A DNA stretch of 64,000 nt, taken from the NCBI GenBank assembly GCA_035233585.1, contig CP141154.1, forward strand, positions 65,626,501 to 65,690,500, read 5' to 3'. This document shows, piece by piece, positions 1 through 11,300 of this stretch. The notes below the pieces were generated by a model. That model was not told the origin of the DNA, did not search any database, and saw nothing but the letters and a program-made list of their open reading frames with translations. A program made the position numbers and the translations under genes. The stretch's first letter is position 1. The number at the start of each line of letters is the position of its first letter. The DNA comes from Antiaris toxicaria (lineage: Eukaryota; Streptophyta; Magnoliopsida; Rosales; Moraceae).

Positions 1-1536
1 GGGCATTTCTTAATGGATAGTTCATGTAAGTGCGTGTGTGTGACACGCAGTACAAGAAATTGATCAAGATGACCTTTTCTTGACACAAAACTAATGTACT
101 TATAATTAGTACTCTCAAATTAGTTATCTGAGCACAAAAGTGAATTTTGAATGATAAATATGCAGTATCGAAAAAATGGTCGAGATAACATTTTCTTGAC
201 ACCAAACTGATATATTTATGATCAGTATACTCAAATTAGTCAATTGAGCATAAAACATGAAGTTATGAACAAGATATATGCATTATCAGGAAAAGGGTCA
301 AGACGACATTTTCTTAATCTGAAACTGATATATTTAAAGTCAGTATGCTCAAACTAGTCGGTTGAGCACAAAAGCGATTTCCGAGTAGGGATTACGTAGT
401 ATACAGAAGCTGGTTGAGATGACCTCAGATGGGCATAAAACTGATAAATTCATGATTAGCACGCCCAAATTAGCCAAGATAGCCTGTGTCAAAAATTTTA
501 ATACAAAAAGTGTATTATGCGGACACTGTATTGGTACAGTTTAGAACATAACCACAAAGCAGAGTGGAATAGTAAGCAGACACAAAGTAAGCTCATAAGC
601 ATTTACAACCCCTTAGAAACGATTAGAATAAGATTCAGATTAAGAGAATCCATTTTTCGATAAAGGTTGGAACACAACCGGACAATTACCGAACACTATT
701 GTGGGAAATTAGACTAATAAGGGAAGCTTTTGCAGATAAAACTTCACCCCAAAATCTATGTATGTAGCCAAGGGACAAGGGTGAAAAGTTTCCCTTAAAA
801 CAAGGAAACATATTGGGGAATTTTTGAATAAAAACGGGGCTTTTGAAGACAAGCACTATTGCTTTTGCAACTCATAAATGCAATGTTGGCTTTGATTTTC
901 TCCATCCCTCCACCAGTTCTACATGGGGTAATAGCTGAAAAAAATCTGTCCCCCTTAACTTAGCCAAATTTAGCTTAATTAAGATGCTTAGGATTAGCTA
1001 GTCATGCTTAGGAGTTGCTTATATATATGTGTGCTTGGCCATTAGGAAAACTTTTCTCTTTTTCTTTCCAAAAGCCACCCAAAATCCTCCAATTCCTTCT
1101 CTTCCTTTCAACACACAGTCGAACCTCTCCCACCCCAAAAACACATAAATTTTAACCACAAAACATTGCTTGGATTAAGCCATACTTCAAGTCACTTCAA
1201 GGTAATCACTAGGAAGCGTTCTTTGTGGATATTTTTCTTTAGTTAAGTTTAACCTCAAGAAATTTATTATGCATTTGAGAACATGGGTTGTAATAAGTTT
1301 ATTTTAAGCTTTAAGCACTTTATCACGTGGTTATGTGGTTGTGTGGTTATGGTTTTCATTTTTGTGGCTTGTGGTATGCATGAATGCATAGGGTTAGTAT
1401 GGTAAGCCAAACTGCCCTTATTTTTCAGCCATGGATTTTGATAGTTTTGAGCACGATATGGAGGGATTTTGAGAATATGTTGAACATGAAATTTTAGGAT
1501 ATTCATAATGGATGTTTTTGTGTGAAATGGACCTAG
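1..1536 (+). mobile_element. Chromovirus LTR remnant, left part (probable copy 2)
   Basis: Non-coding AT-rich sequence with the layout of a long Tekay/Del-type LTR. It has a tandem-repeat block near its left edge, a TATA-like run near 1019-1028, a C-rich leader-like stretch (1070-1140) and a splice-donor-like AAG|GTAATC at 1202. It continues after the inserted solo copia LTR at 3976. The tie to chromovirus LTRs rests mainly on the 4560-4870 part, which aligns by eye with 36300-36670 inside a clear LTR. I infer it is the 5' LTR of the element whose gag and pol fragments lie at 10901-13456. It could instead be another LTR or unrelated intergenic sequence. The true left end is outside the window. 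Confidence 0.4.
60..484. repeat. Tandem repeat, ~117-bp unit, 3.6 copies
   Basis: Four diverged units start near 62, 178, 296 and 412. Each opens with a GGTCGAGATGAC-like phrase, followed by TTTTCTTGA, AAACTGATATATT, a CTCAAATTAGT phrase and TTGAGCACAAAA, and closes with a GCAGTAT-like phrase. The fourth unit is cut short near 484. The spacings of 116-118 bp are regular while the units differ at many positions, so this is an old array. It lies inside the presumed LTR remnant, where short minisatellites are common in upstream LTR regions. Confidence 0.8.
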
Positions 1537-2834
1537 TGTAAGGAAATGCCCTAAGCATTAGAGACATTTTGATGTATTTATTTTGAACTGGATAATAAAA
1601 TTATATATAGAGGTTATTCATTACATTGCTATCTGTCCTCATTTTATTTACATGTTAAAGTAAATATAAGCAAATATGGCACCTTAACTGCTTGTGTTAA
1701 ACTATTAGAACGTTGCATGCAATGGACTTTTGTATGCGAGAAGATAATGTTCTAAAGTTAGCGGTCTAAACTATCGTCTGTAGTCTATGGGGTTAGACCG
1801 AGCATCTAACTTATGTTAAGACTATTATGTTGTCTAAAGCCTTGGAGGGGATAGTTTGTCTTGACTGTCTGGAGCTAGACTCCCAAGTAGAGACATAGAT
1901 ATGTTGCTTGGTGGTGACATATTAGACCGGGACTAAAGCGTGATTGATCTACGAAGTCCGCTTTGAGTGGATCGATCTGCTTTTGACGTTCATTGTGCAG
2001 TAACCTTAATCCTGAGTAAATGGATAGCTTCATGTATATGACTTATGTACTTTGATGTTTCAATGGCTAAAGCGTCTCAGGGGTAGTAAGCTTATAGACC
2101 GGTTCGTTGGGTGCATGACTTGTATACGATGAAGGGTTCGTTTACAGATATCGGAATCATAGCTCTAATGAGGAGTTAAGGGTATCCTCTTAAAGGCATT
2201 ATACTGACTGTGAAAATGGACAAGGCCTTGGGTTGTCTGCTGGGCGGATGACTTCTTATTCACATATGGTGAATAATCATTTTCTTTATTCGGTAGTATA
2301 ATGGAACTTTAAGATAGCCTGATCAGTAGGATTAAATGGACTTTGGCCTAAGGCTGATCATGGATATCATATGAGGGTTCTGCATACATGACAAGGTCAT
2401 TGGACGATAGCTTGTCACAGGCTTACGTAATACGGTATATAATTGGGAGTTCAGTTTCAGGTTTATAGTGGTGTGACTCTGAAATTAGTGATCATATGAT
2501 TGAATTGTTCGGTAAAAGAACGATGATCATATGGATTTGCGGGAGCCCGATTATATATGTCCAATCAGTCCCTCTACTAGCTCCACATAATTCCTTAACG
2601 TTTGGCAAATTGATTTTTGTATGCTATTGGCTAGTTTATTATGCATGGATGGTGATGATATAGGATTAGGATGGTAGACAAGATTCTCTCTAGTTGGATT
2701 TAGATTTTGTTTTGGACAATAGAGTACACAATTATTCAAACTCCAAATAAAGTTGCCATGATTTTATTTGAGATTGGATTGGAGTTGTAGAAAATTATCC
2801 ATGAGAACAAGAATTTGAAACACAACTGTTTTGT

Positions 2835-2876
2835 GGATTTTGAAATTCGAATTTTGAAATTCGAAATTTGAATTTT

Positions 2877-2926
<50 letters not shown>

Positions 2927-3003
2927 TTAAATTTGAAATTTGAAATTTAAAATTTGAAATTTGAATTTGAAATTCGAATCTGAAATTTGAAATTCAAATT
3001 TTG
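2835..3003. repeat. Low-complexity AAATTTGAA tract in copia LTR
   Basis: An irregular repeat of 6- to 9-base words of the GAAATTT/GAATTT type with occasional TTCGAA. The same tract occurs in every copy of this LTR in the window (about 23050-23235, 31225-31425, and inverted at 50685-50855), with differing length and arrangement, so it behaves as an unstable simple repeat. Confidence 0.85.
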
Positions 3004-3599
3004 AATCACAGTCCAAGTGGGATTCGAATTTGTTATGGAAAATCCACAAGGAATGAAATTCGAATTTGAGTTGGATATGGAGAGGATAATCTTGTTAGAA
3101 TCCTACTTGAATTTTGAATCCAAATCCTAACTAATGATGGATGAAATTTTGAGGATTATCCTCAATGGATTTTCGGTTTTTGTGGATAAGGTTCAAAGGA
3201 AAAATTCAAGTTTCAATCCCAGTTGAATTTGGATTCTCTCCTCCCCAGAAAGTGGCTGAAATTTTGGAGCATATCTCCTTATGAAAATTCGGTTATTTTG
3301 GATAAGGATGAGATAAGATTCAAGCTTGAAAATCCTAGTGGAATTTTGATTCAACCTTATCCTAAAAGTAGCCGAAATTTTGAGGAGATTTTCTCCTTGG
3401 AATTTCTGGATTTTTTGGTTGAAAAAGGGAGATAAAATTCTAATTAAAATCTTGTTTAGATTTGGATTGGATTTATCCTAAATGGTTGAATTTTATTGTT
3501 GGGATTTTCCCATGGAAAATTTAGATTTTATGGTTGTGGATAAGGGAGAATATCTTCTCCTAATCCAATTCGAATTCAGTGAATCACCTCATGCAGATC

Positions 3600-3607
3600 T
3601 ATAAATA
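3600..3607 (+). promoter_or_regulatory. TATA box of solo copia LTR
   Basis: TATAAATA in the context of a conserved stretch that ends in the CAGACTCTCAGGTG region of this LTR family. The same box is present in the full element's LTRs at 23831 and 32020. Transcription would start roughly 25-35 bp downstream. The inverted solo copy near 50080 has lost it (it reads as a mutated CTATCTATTG on the + strand). Confidence 0.65.
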
Positions 3608-3975
3608 GAGATCCTGCCACTCCAGTTCTCTTAGACCACAGACTCTCAGGTGGGCAGGCTTATCGTTGCACAGCTCATCGTGACAATATGTTCTTTACAG
3701 ATCTAGGTGGTCGGAAGAAGACTAGCAGTGCTAGCATACCGATCGAGGTTCAGAGTGCCCACACACTCAGCCATTCGGGAATTGGAGAATAGTAGAGAAG
3801 GCTAGTTGGTTGAAGCCTCCGATCATTCTCCTCCTGCAGATTGGCGTCCTTGAGGTATGAGTTTTAATTGTTGTTGGTTTATTGTATATGGCATCATGAG
3901 ATATTTAATGATCTAAAAAATTTTATTGTTCCACTGCACCACTCTGATACGTTTTTACCGATTTATTTTCTTACA

Positions 3976-4884
3976 CCTAGGCTAAAAATGATGTTAAGAT
4001 AGGCTTTTGGATGGTTTTCTGACCGGAGGGACTGTACTCCGAGAGGTAGGGACAGTTATGGATTTTTGTAAAAACGGGTAAACTTGAGTTCGATTGGTTT
4101 CCAGGCTCAACACAAAAAACATAGGCCACATCAAAAACTTAAAAATGGGTCATGTTAGTATCAAAAATTTGGTTGTTTGAGGGCCTAAACAGAATAGTTT
4201 TCCCAAACCTAAAAATTGGGAAATTTTCTAAAACTGGGCCAAAGCAAAGCCACGGGTTTAAGATGTTTAGGAGAGGCTAGAGTATGAACCAAGCTCCAAG
4301 TTGAACATGAAAGTTGTCCGTATCATTGAGACCTTAAAATATCATGTTTGCCAATTTTACAAATTTGATCTTTTTAAGCAGGTTGTGATTGGATTTTCAA
4401 AAGAGGTTCAAAAAACATATTTTTGACTTAGCATCAAAGAGTGTTCTTTCAAAATGAGACAAAGGATTAAGAAAATGACTACACCTTCTAACGGGGTGTT
4501 AAGAGGATTGCTTTTGAAGAGTATGTGTTTTTCAAAGTAAAAATACACTTACGAACAGTTTTCAAAATCGGTAGGAAAATAAAGGTACGTTGATTACCTT
4601 AAATGGCCGACTAGTTAACTAGCCGATTAGCTAGCATGACCAAGAGAGAGAGAGAGAGAGACGTTAATTGATTTATTAAGCAAATAAATCAATTAACTAG
4701 AATTAGAAGATAGTTAAACAAACTCTTCAAAAAGAGAGTAGCTTAATACCGATGGTAATCGGTAACAGATGCCAAGAGACATGTTAGTCACTAACGATAT
4801 TAGTGACTTAAAAATGAGTATTAATGGAATATGTTATGATTACAAGTAGACACTTGTATTACAATAAGGCATAGTACGGACTGC
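3976..4884 (+). mobile_element. Chromovirus LTR remnant, right part
   Basis: Continuation of the sequence left of the solo LTR; no coding potential. The part 4560-4870 matches, with divergence, the LTR segment at 36300-36670. Shared landmarks are a GACGTTAATT start, an AAATAAAT-CAATTAA palindromic stretch, TTAGTCACTAA and a TTATGATTACAAG phrase. It stops abruptly at about 4884, where reverse-transcriptase sequence of another element begins in mid-domain. That join has no LTR end, PBS or gag, so it is a deletion junction. A (GA)n run sits at 4643-4662. Confidence 0.5.
4643..4662. repeat. (GA)n microsatellite
   Basis: About ten AG dinucleotides in a row, placed immediately before a GACGTTAATT motif that is also present, without the microsatellite, at 36479. 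Confidence 0.85.
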
Positions 4885-4885
4885 C

Positions 4886-5760
4886 TATAGATCAAGATAT
4901 CATGAGTTGAGAATTAAAGAAAGTGATATTCCTAAGACGGCGTTTAGGACTCGTTATGGTCATTATGAGTTCCTTGTGATGCCATTTGGATTAACAAATG
5001 CGCCAGCAGCATTCATGGATTTAATGAACAGAATTTTTAAAGAGTATTTGGATAAGTTTGTCATTGTATTCATTGATGACATTCTTATATACTCAAAGAC
5101 TAATGAGGAGCACAAGGAGCATCTGAGGATCGTGTTGCATACGATAAGGAAGCATCAACTATATGCCAAATTCTCAAAATGTGAGTTTTGGCTAGACAGA
5201 GTACATTTCCTCAGACATGTTGTATCCCAGGAAGGTATTGCTGTAGATCCGACGAAGGTAGATGCAATTAACCAATGGCCTGCACCCAAGAGTGTGATGG
5301 AAATACACAGTTTCTTGGGGTAAGCTGGTTATTATAGGAGGTTTGTAGAGGGATTTGCGCGATTAGCTGTACCTCTTATCGCTCTTACACACAAGGAAAG
5401 GAAGTATGAGTGGACTATAGAATGCGAAAGAAGCTTCCAGGAGTTAAAAAGACGGCTGACAAGCGCACCAATTCTTACACTTCCTATTGAAGGAGAGAAT
5501 TTTGTGATCTATAGTGATGCATCCAAAATAGGATTGGGAGCAGTCCTGATGCAAGGCGACAAGGTGATTGCCTACGCTTCCTGTCAATTAAAGGATCATG
5601 AAAAGAATTACCCTACGCATGACCTTGAGCTTGCAGCAATAGTGTTCGCACTTAAAATTTGGCGACACTATCTTTATGGAGCTCAGTGTCAGATTTTTAC
5701 TGATCACCAAAGCTTGAAGTATTTCTTCACGCAAAAGGAGCTCAATACGCGGCAAAGATG
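4886..5760 (+). pseudogene. pol: Chromovirus copy 1: RT (3' part) and RNase H
   Basis: The frame opens inside reverse transcriptase at the RSGYH-QL motif (Gly read as Arg, Gln as Glu). It carries the catalytic box VFIDDILIYS at about 5065-5095, the thumb and connection ending FLG-AGYYRRF, and then Ty3-type RNase H with YSDASKIGLG at about 5507-5536 and THDLELAA near 5615. One reading frame holds throughout, broken by TAA at 5321 and TGA at 5759, the latter where relatives have Arg before WLEL. The N-terminal half of RT, protease and gag are missing because the copy is truncated at 4884. It is closest by eye to copy 3 (20760-21755). Not functional. Confidence 0.9.
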
Positions 5761-6880
5761 ATGGTTGGAACTGGTGAAGGATTGTGATTGTGAAATCCTA
5801 TACCATCCAGGAAAGGTCAACCGTGTAGCGGATGCTCTTAGTAGAAAGTCTGCCATATCGCACCAGCTACCAATAAAAAGGCTTCCGAAGCCATTGCAGC
5901 AAGAGATAAATTCTTTGAAGTTGGAGCTAATATCCAGAAAATTGGCTGCACCCCAACTGGAATCATCGCTGTTTGAGGATATAAAGGAAGCTCAAAGATG
6001 AGATCCAAGAATGACAAGTTCTCAAGAAGGAATTTCCAAGGATGGAATGATCCTTTATCAAGGAAGAATTAATGTTCCAGCTGATGAGGAACTTAGAAGA
6101 TAGATCATGTCAGAAGCCCATGAGACACCATATTTGGTTCATCCCGAAGCTAGTAAGATGTATCAGGACTTGAAGTTACAGTTCTGGTGGAAAGGCATGA
6201 AGAACGACATAGCAAAATTCGTGAGCAGATGCATGACCTGTCTAAGAATCAAAGCGGAACATAAACATCCAGCAGAAAGATTGGAACCTTTGGAGATTCC
6301 TGAATGGAAATGGGAACACATTACGATGGATTTTGTAGTGGGACTCCCAAAAACCCGAGAAGGTAATGATGCCATCTGTTATTCTGGACAGATTGACCAA
6401 GACGTCACGGTTTACAGCTGTCAAGATGACTTTTTTGTTGGAAAAGTTTGCTTAGTTGTACGTAACTCATGTCGTTAGATTACATGGAGTACCAAAATCC
6501 ATTGTATCAGATCGAGATACACGATTCACTTCGAATTTCTGGAAATGTGTGCAAGAAGCCATGGGTACTGAATTGAGACTCAGTACGGCATTCCATCCGT
6601 AAACAGATGGACAGTCGGAGCGGACAATTCAAACTTTAGAAGACATGCTTCGAGCTTGTGTAATGGATTTTGCAAGAAATTGGAACGAGAAGTTACCATT
6701 AATTGAATTCTCGTACAATAATAGTTACCAAGCTTCCATAGGTATGGCACCTTATTAGGCTTTGTATGGATGAAAATGCAGATCGCCAATACACTGGTAC
6801 AACCTGCGAGAGAAACAACTGCATAAGACGGATTTTATACAAGAAACTTCTGATGCCGTTGTAAAAATTCAGCGTCAAAT
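5761..6880 (+). pseudogene. pol: Chromovirus copy 1: integrase
   Basis: This follows RNase H in the same frame. The end of RNase H (HPGKVNRVADALSR) leads into the integrase HHCC zinc finger (EAHETPY to CMTCLRIKAEH, about 6113-6255), where the last pair is intact. The catalytic core has its first Asp in MDFVVGLP (about 6330), the second in SDRDTRF (about 6510), and Glu in DGQSE (about 6607-6621). Stops are TGA at 5999 (Arg), TAG at 6101 (Gln in copy 3) and TAA in HP-TDGQ (Gln). A deletion of about two bases near 6378 shifts the frame, and later stops interrupt APY-ALYG and LYG-KCRSP. The enzyme would have inserted element cDNA; it is now dead. Confidence 0.88.
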
Positions 6881-7361
6881 GAAAATTGCGCAAAGTCGAC
6901 AAAAGAGTTATACGGACAAGAGGCGAAGATCCTTGGAGTTTGATGAAGGAGACTTCGTGTTTCTCAAGGTATCGCCTATGAAGGGGATTATGCGTTTCAG
7001 TAAGAAAGGGAAACTGAGTCCAAGATATATTGGACCTTACGAAATTATTAAACGCATTGGAAAGGTCGCTTACAGATTAGCGTTACCTCTTGAATTGTCG
7101 ACAGTGCATAATATATTTCATGTGTCGATACTGAAAAAGTATATACCAGATCCGTCCCATGTGTTGAAGCATGAACCTGTTCAGATCCATGAGGATTTGA
7201 CATATGAAGAACAACCTATTCGAGTACTGGCTCGTGAAGAGAAAGTATTGAGGAATAAGACAATCCCACTAGTGAAGATTTTGTGGAAAAATCACAACAT
7301 TGAAGAAGCCACGTGGGAACGAGAAAACGAGATGAAGAGTTTATACCCCCATTTGTTCTAA
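6879..7361 (+). pseudogene. pol: Chromovirus copy 1: integrase C-terminus and chromodomain
   Basis: An open stretch of 160 codons, starting inside the protein. It holds the GPY/F-like module (LSPRYIGPYEII with RIGKVAYRLALP, about 7010-7090), then VHNIFHVSILKKY, and ends with VKILWKNHNIEEATWERE, the shortened group-II chromodomain typical of Tekay/Del chromoviruses, closing LYPHLF-stop. In this family the chromodomain guides integration toward heterochromatin. The stop at 7359-7361 lies 22 bp before the polypurine tract. This is the best-preserved piece of copy 1. Confidence 0.9.
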
Positions 7362-7383
7362 TTTTCGAGGACGAAAATTTTAT

Positions 7384-7396
7384 AAGGAGGGGTGAA
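7384..7396 (+). other. Polypurine tract, chromovirus copy 1
   Basis: AAGGAGGGGTGAA sits directly against the LTR start TGTGACA. The same arrangement (AAGGAGGGATGAA against TGTGATA) occurs in copy 3 at 33883-33895. This tract primes plus-strand DNA synthesis in LTR retrotransposons and fixes the LTR start. Confidence 0.85.
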
Positions 7397-9588
7397 TGTG
7401 ACAATCGGGAAATTCAGGCATTCTCGAAAGAAAATATACAAATGTATGTATATAACAATTTGTACTTTTTAAAGAGTGAAATAAATTTATTTATATTGTT
7501 TAGAATGTATTAAAATGTTCTAACAATACTAACGAGTAAGAATTCAGTGTTGGAAAAATTCACTATGTTGAAACGGGTGGAACAGTGCCAAAAACAGCAT
7601 TGAAAACCCCTAACTGGTGCACTAAAAGATGAAAAACTTCCGGGATTGATTTTGATCAAACAGAAGTAGTATAAATTGATCCGACTGCACAGGAGACCTC
7701 AGGAACCTGCCAGGACGATTTCAAGAAAATTTCAACTCGAACGGGTATCGGTCAAAAAGTAGTCGAATTAATGCGAATAGTAAAGTCAAAGTCAACATAT
7801 TACTTTGCATTTATGATATCATAAAGCAAATTTATTAAATGAAAGAAATATGGTGGTTGGTGGCATTAATGGCCAAGATTGGTTTGCTTTTTGATCTAAA
7901 GGCCAAGATTTGGCCAAAATTTCACCCATTTAATTTTTGAAAAATTTGGAAAGAAATGGGCTTGAAAAGTGTTGCATTTTGATTGGTTGAAAGCCAAATT
8001 AATTGGCTTTCTTTGTGGTTAAGTTGGCAAAGTCTTGAACAAAAGTGGTCGAGACAATTTCCAAGACAAAACAAAGAACAAAAAAATTTCTAAGTGTTGT
8101 CTATGGTGAGTACGTGAGCAACCAAAGAGAAACCAAGTAAATACTCCAAGTTTCTTTCACCAAAGTGGTGTCAAACCCTTACTTGAAGACAAAGGAAGCA
8201 AGAAAGCAAAGTAACTTTCTTTAGTTTGCAAATTTTGGCTTGTTTTCTCCGTAAAGTCCGTGCAATGAATAGTGTAAAGGATGAAAAATTTTTGGTTTGT
8301 TTTGATTGATTTGGTGCTTGGGTTTTGTTAAGGGTATGATTAGAAGAAAAACCATGCATTTTGTTTAAAGAAAAATAAAATTTTGGTTGGTTTTCCAAGG
8401 GTAAAACCATGGGTTACCAAGTGTAGTCAATAATGAATTGTTGTAGTTTAAGTGTTAAAATGCTTTAAATCATGTTTTGATTTAATGTAAAACATGATTT
8501 GTATGATTGAAAGCTTGGAAAAAAATTTGGTGTCAAATAACCCTAATATGGCTGTGGGTTTAATTAGGGTTTGGGGAAAATTTTTTGCATGATTTACTTG
8601 ATGTTTGGATAGTTAAATTCATGCATTGAATTAAGGAAATGATGGATTCATGATTGAAAGCATGAAAGAAAAAAATTTGGTGCATGTTTCTCTTAAATGG
8701 CCGTGGGTTGTAATGATGAAAAACCCTAGGAATTTTGTTGAAAAATGCATGGAAATTGGCTTGAAAATGTGCTAGATAATGACATTTGAATAGCCTAAAA
8801 TTTGGTTAAAAAATTGAGAAGTTTTGGTTAGGTTTTGAGTGTGAAAACCGTGGCCAAAACCAACGGTAAAAATTGAAAGAAATTTTGTGGAATGTGGTTC
8901 AAAATGTGAATTGGAAATTTTGTGAGCTTTTATGTAAAAGTTTGGGAAACTTTTACATAAAATAGGCTTGTGGTATAGTACGTGGCAGGTACATATGGTT
9001 CGAGGCGTACCTAACGCCGGTAGCCTTAAATTTACGCCGAAATGCTACCGAAATTTCGAAAACGGCATTTGGGGTAAAAAGGAAATTAAAAATAAAAGTT
9101 TAGGATCGGGTAGGAAACCCGAGTCCCTGAAGGAAAATTGAATAAGGAAAACCTAAGGGGTGGTTTGTGAATAGTAACCCGTCCCCTTAAAAATGTAAAA
9201 CGCGAGTGCAACTGAAAAACCGACCCCCAAGGGGGGGCGTTTTTGGGAAACGAAATAGAGGTCTGAGTCGGATACGGAAAATCCGAGCTTCGGAGACCTA
9301 GATAGGGAACGTCTAGATGAACGTTTTAAATACTAGTAAAACGTCCATTTGAGGCTCCGAAACGATAGAAAATCACTAAACCGACGTAAGGGTCGGAATA
9401 GTGCTTCCCGAGGGTCGGGAAGCACTAAAATGTAAATAAAATAGAAACGAACCCGATAATGATTAGAAAAGAGTCAGAAAAGTTCCTAAAAGCCAAAAAT
9501 GCAGTCTGGATCAAGAAAATTCAATCAGGGGCATAATTGTAATTTTGCCAAAATATAGGGACAAAATGTTAAATAAAGCCTAAAAATT

Positions 9589-9596
9589 TATAAATA
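9589..9596 (+). promoter_or_regulatory. Possible TATA box in LTR of copy 1
   Basis: TATAAATA followed about 145 bp downstream by a near-perfect splice-donor consensus, AAG|GTAAGT at 9742. The other chromovirus LTRs have their clearest TATA box much nearer the LTR start, so the role of this one is uncertain. Confidence 0.4.
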
Positions 9597-10072
9597 GGTT
9601 TTATTTAGCTTTTTAATGAAAAATAAAAGCTATAAATGGAAATGAAATTAACAGACAAAGTTTTGTCTGTAGGATCCCAAAATCGACCTACAAGGAGGGC
9701 GATCAAAGATCCAAGAGAGAAAAGGGGAAGAAACTGTTAAGGTAAGTTCAGACATTTACCTGTCTGCAACATATAGCATTATTATTGCTAACTTTGATGT
9801 ACTAACTATAAGTTAGGTACATATGCGCTACGGGCACTATTATAGAGTAGAGAGAGAGACGAAATGTGCTACGGGCACTATTAAGAATGGGACACGTAAT
9901 AAGTTGTGCTTCGGGTACTAGAGCGAGGTTAATGAAACTCATTCACCTAAAATTAAAATGTGAACCATTCCTAACCACGGGGCAATATGAAGTCACTGGG
10001 TTAGAACTTTAAAAAGTCGGTAATGAAACCACTTTTGGCATACCAGCCCTCCGTACAGGGAGGTAAATTTTA

Positions 10073-10203
10073 CCTTCAGGGCTATGAGATTAAGGCTGTG
10101 GAGGTCAGCACTAATGTACCGCTCCCAGTCATGTATAATTTGCCTTCGGGGCTATGAGATTAAGGCTGTGGAGGTCAGCACTAATGTACCGCTCCCAGTC
10201 ATG
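10073..10203. repeat. 70-bp direct tandem duplication in LTR of copy 1
   Basis: Two adjacent copies (10073-10142 and 10143-10203, the second slightly shorter) begin CCTTC-GGG and include GCTATGAGATTAAGG, GGAGGTCAGCACTAA and CGCTCCCAGTC. They are nearly identical over their shared length. The homologous parts of the LTRs at about 16255-16350 and 63150-63215 have a single copy, so the duplication is specific to this LTR. Confidence 0.9.
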
Positions 10204-10484
10204 CGCACTTAAATGGTACTGCCAACCTGAGCTCAAAAACCATAACATAATCAAAGATAATTACCTAAAACTGAAACTATGCCATAATTGAGCATAAGAC
10301 AGTTTCGTGAGGGTACTAACATTGCGGTAGATGTACTGTTGATATACTGTGTTGTGGTCAAACTTATTATTCATAATGAATAACGATCAAAGTTACTATT
10401 CACATATGAATAGTAGTCAACATTACTATTTATGATGAATAGTACTATTCATAGAAATTTTATTTCTTGCATGTTTGAACTTAC

Positions 10485-10499
10485 TGAGCCTGTAGCTCA
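10485..10499 (+). other. Conserved LTR hairpin TGAGC-N5-GCTCA
   Basis: An inverted repeat of 5 bp with a short loop, inside the phrase TTGAACTTACTGAGC...GCTCAC. The same hairpin occurs at the matching place in other LTRs of the window, including a different chromovirus family (see findings). It lies about 400 bp before the LTR end and just upstream of a CAG|GTAAGT sequence. Confidence 0.7.
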
Positions 10500-10900
10500 C
10501 CATTTTTGCTTATGTTGCAGGTAAGTGACCAGCTCAGTAGCTTTGTATGACTGGATGGCGGACGGGATGGCGCGTGTCAAATGGGATAAGAGACGAGGGA
10601 TATGGTCATGCCTGAGTCTTTCCGCTGAGTGATAAAAGAGAAGGGAAAAAGAAACAGTCTGTTGTAATAATATATATTTTACGAAAGTACTGTATTATGT
10701 AAATTACTTTGTACTTGTAAACAAAGTAAATAGTGGATAATGTTTCACATGTTGTTAAAAAAAAAATTTCCCCAAAAACGTCATGTTTTAAAAAAGAGAT
10801 AGATTAGCCGGCGACCCATGAGAGTACAATCTATCGCAGTTAGTGATAAAGCTTAACTATAATAGTATTGTACGATCTCTACGAGGGGCGGGCCGCCACA

Positions 10901-11300
10901 GACTGCTCCTGTAGTAGTAAATGTACCTCAGCTAGCTTTTAGGGAAGGTGACTTATACGTGAGATTCTGGCGCATGAAAGCACCAGAGTTCAAAGGAACC
11001 ACCAACCCCATAGAAGCCGATGACTGGCTAACGGATATCCGAGTAATCTTGGATTCTATGGGATTGACCGATAGAGAGAAGGGGATGTGCGTATCCTTTG
11101 CCCTAAGGAAGGAAGCGCATCAGCGGTAAAAGACAGTAGTGATCAGAAAAAATGTTAACGAGATGAGCTAAACTAAATTCATGGAGGAATTCAAGGAGAT
11201 GTACTTTAATGACGAGGTGTTAGCAGCGCAGCAGGATGGGTTCACCAACCGGTGCCAAGGGAATATGACTGTGATGGAGCTACCCAATAGATTGCATTAT
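10901..11300 (+). pseudogene. gag: Chromovirus copy 2: gag fragment
   Basis: Gag capsid-type sequence in one frame: FREGDLY, then MKAPEFKGTTNPIEADDW, a DREKG phrase, and a tail reading AAQQDGF and MTVMEL. It matches copy 4 at 52150-52490 almost word for word. Stops include TAA at 11127 where relatives have Trp. The left boundary is the end of the copy 1 LTR, so the N-terminus is missing. The right boundary at about 11295 jumps straight into mid-protease, which removes the rest of gag, both zinc knuckles and the catalytic Asp of protease. This is a remnant. Confidence 0.85.

Larger units (their letters stand above)
1537..3975 (+). mobile_element. Solo copia-type LTR with CCTAG target duplication
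   Basis: A 2,439-bp copy of the LTR found at both ends of the copia element at 21761-32395. It starts TGTAAGGAAATGCCC and ends TTTTCTTACA. It is flanked on both sides by CCTAG (1532-1536 and 3976-3980), a perfect 5-bp target-site duplication. No PBS or internal region follows, so it is a solo LTR, the expected product of recombination between the two LTRs of a full element. It carries a TATA box at 3600-3607 and a donor-like GAG|GTATGAG at 3855. Short ORFs inside it are chance frames. Confidence 0.95.
7397..10900 (+). mobile_element. 3' LTR of chromovirus copy 1
   Basis: A 3,504-bp LTR starting TGTGACAATCGGG after a PPT and ending CCGCCACA, directly followed by gag sequence of copy 2 without a PBS. 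It is therefore a 3' LTR, and copy 1 probably inserted into the gag of copy 2. Inside are a TATA box at 9589-9596, a donor-like TTAAG|GTAAGTT at 9742, a 70-bp direct duplication (10073-10203), a cluster of ACTATTCA/TGAATAGT motifs (10353-10452), the TGAGC-loop-GCTCA hairpin (10485-10499) and CAG|GTAAGT just after it. Short ORFs here are not genes. Confidence 0.88.

Noticed and set aside
60..484. CRISPR-like array of spaced repeats
   Set aside because: The units are ~117 bp head-to-tail and diverged along their whole length. There are no short identical repeats with unique spacers, and the setting is eukaryotic.
3223..3435. Open frames inside copia LTRs (also near 23263, 31452 and 50691)
   Set aside because: They recur only because the LTR recurs, cross low-complexity tracts and differ in length between copies; no protein family features.
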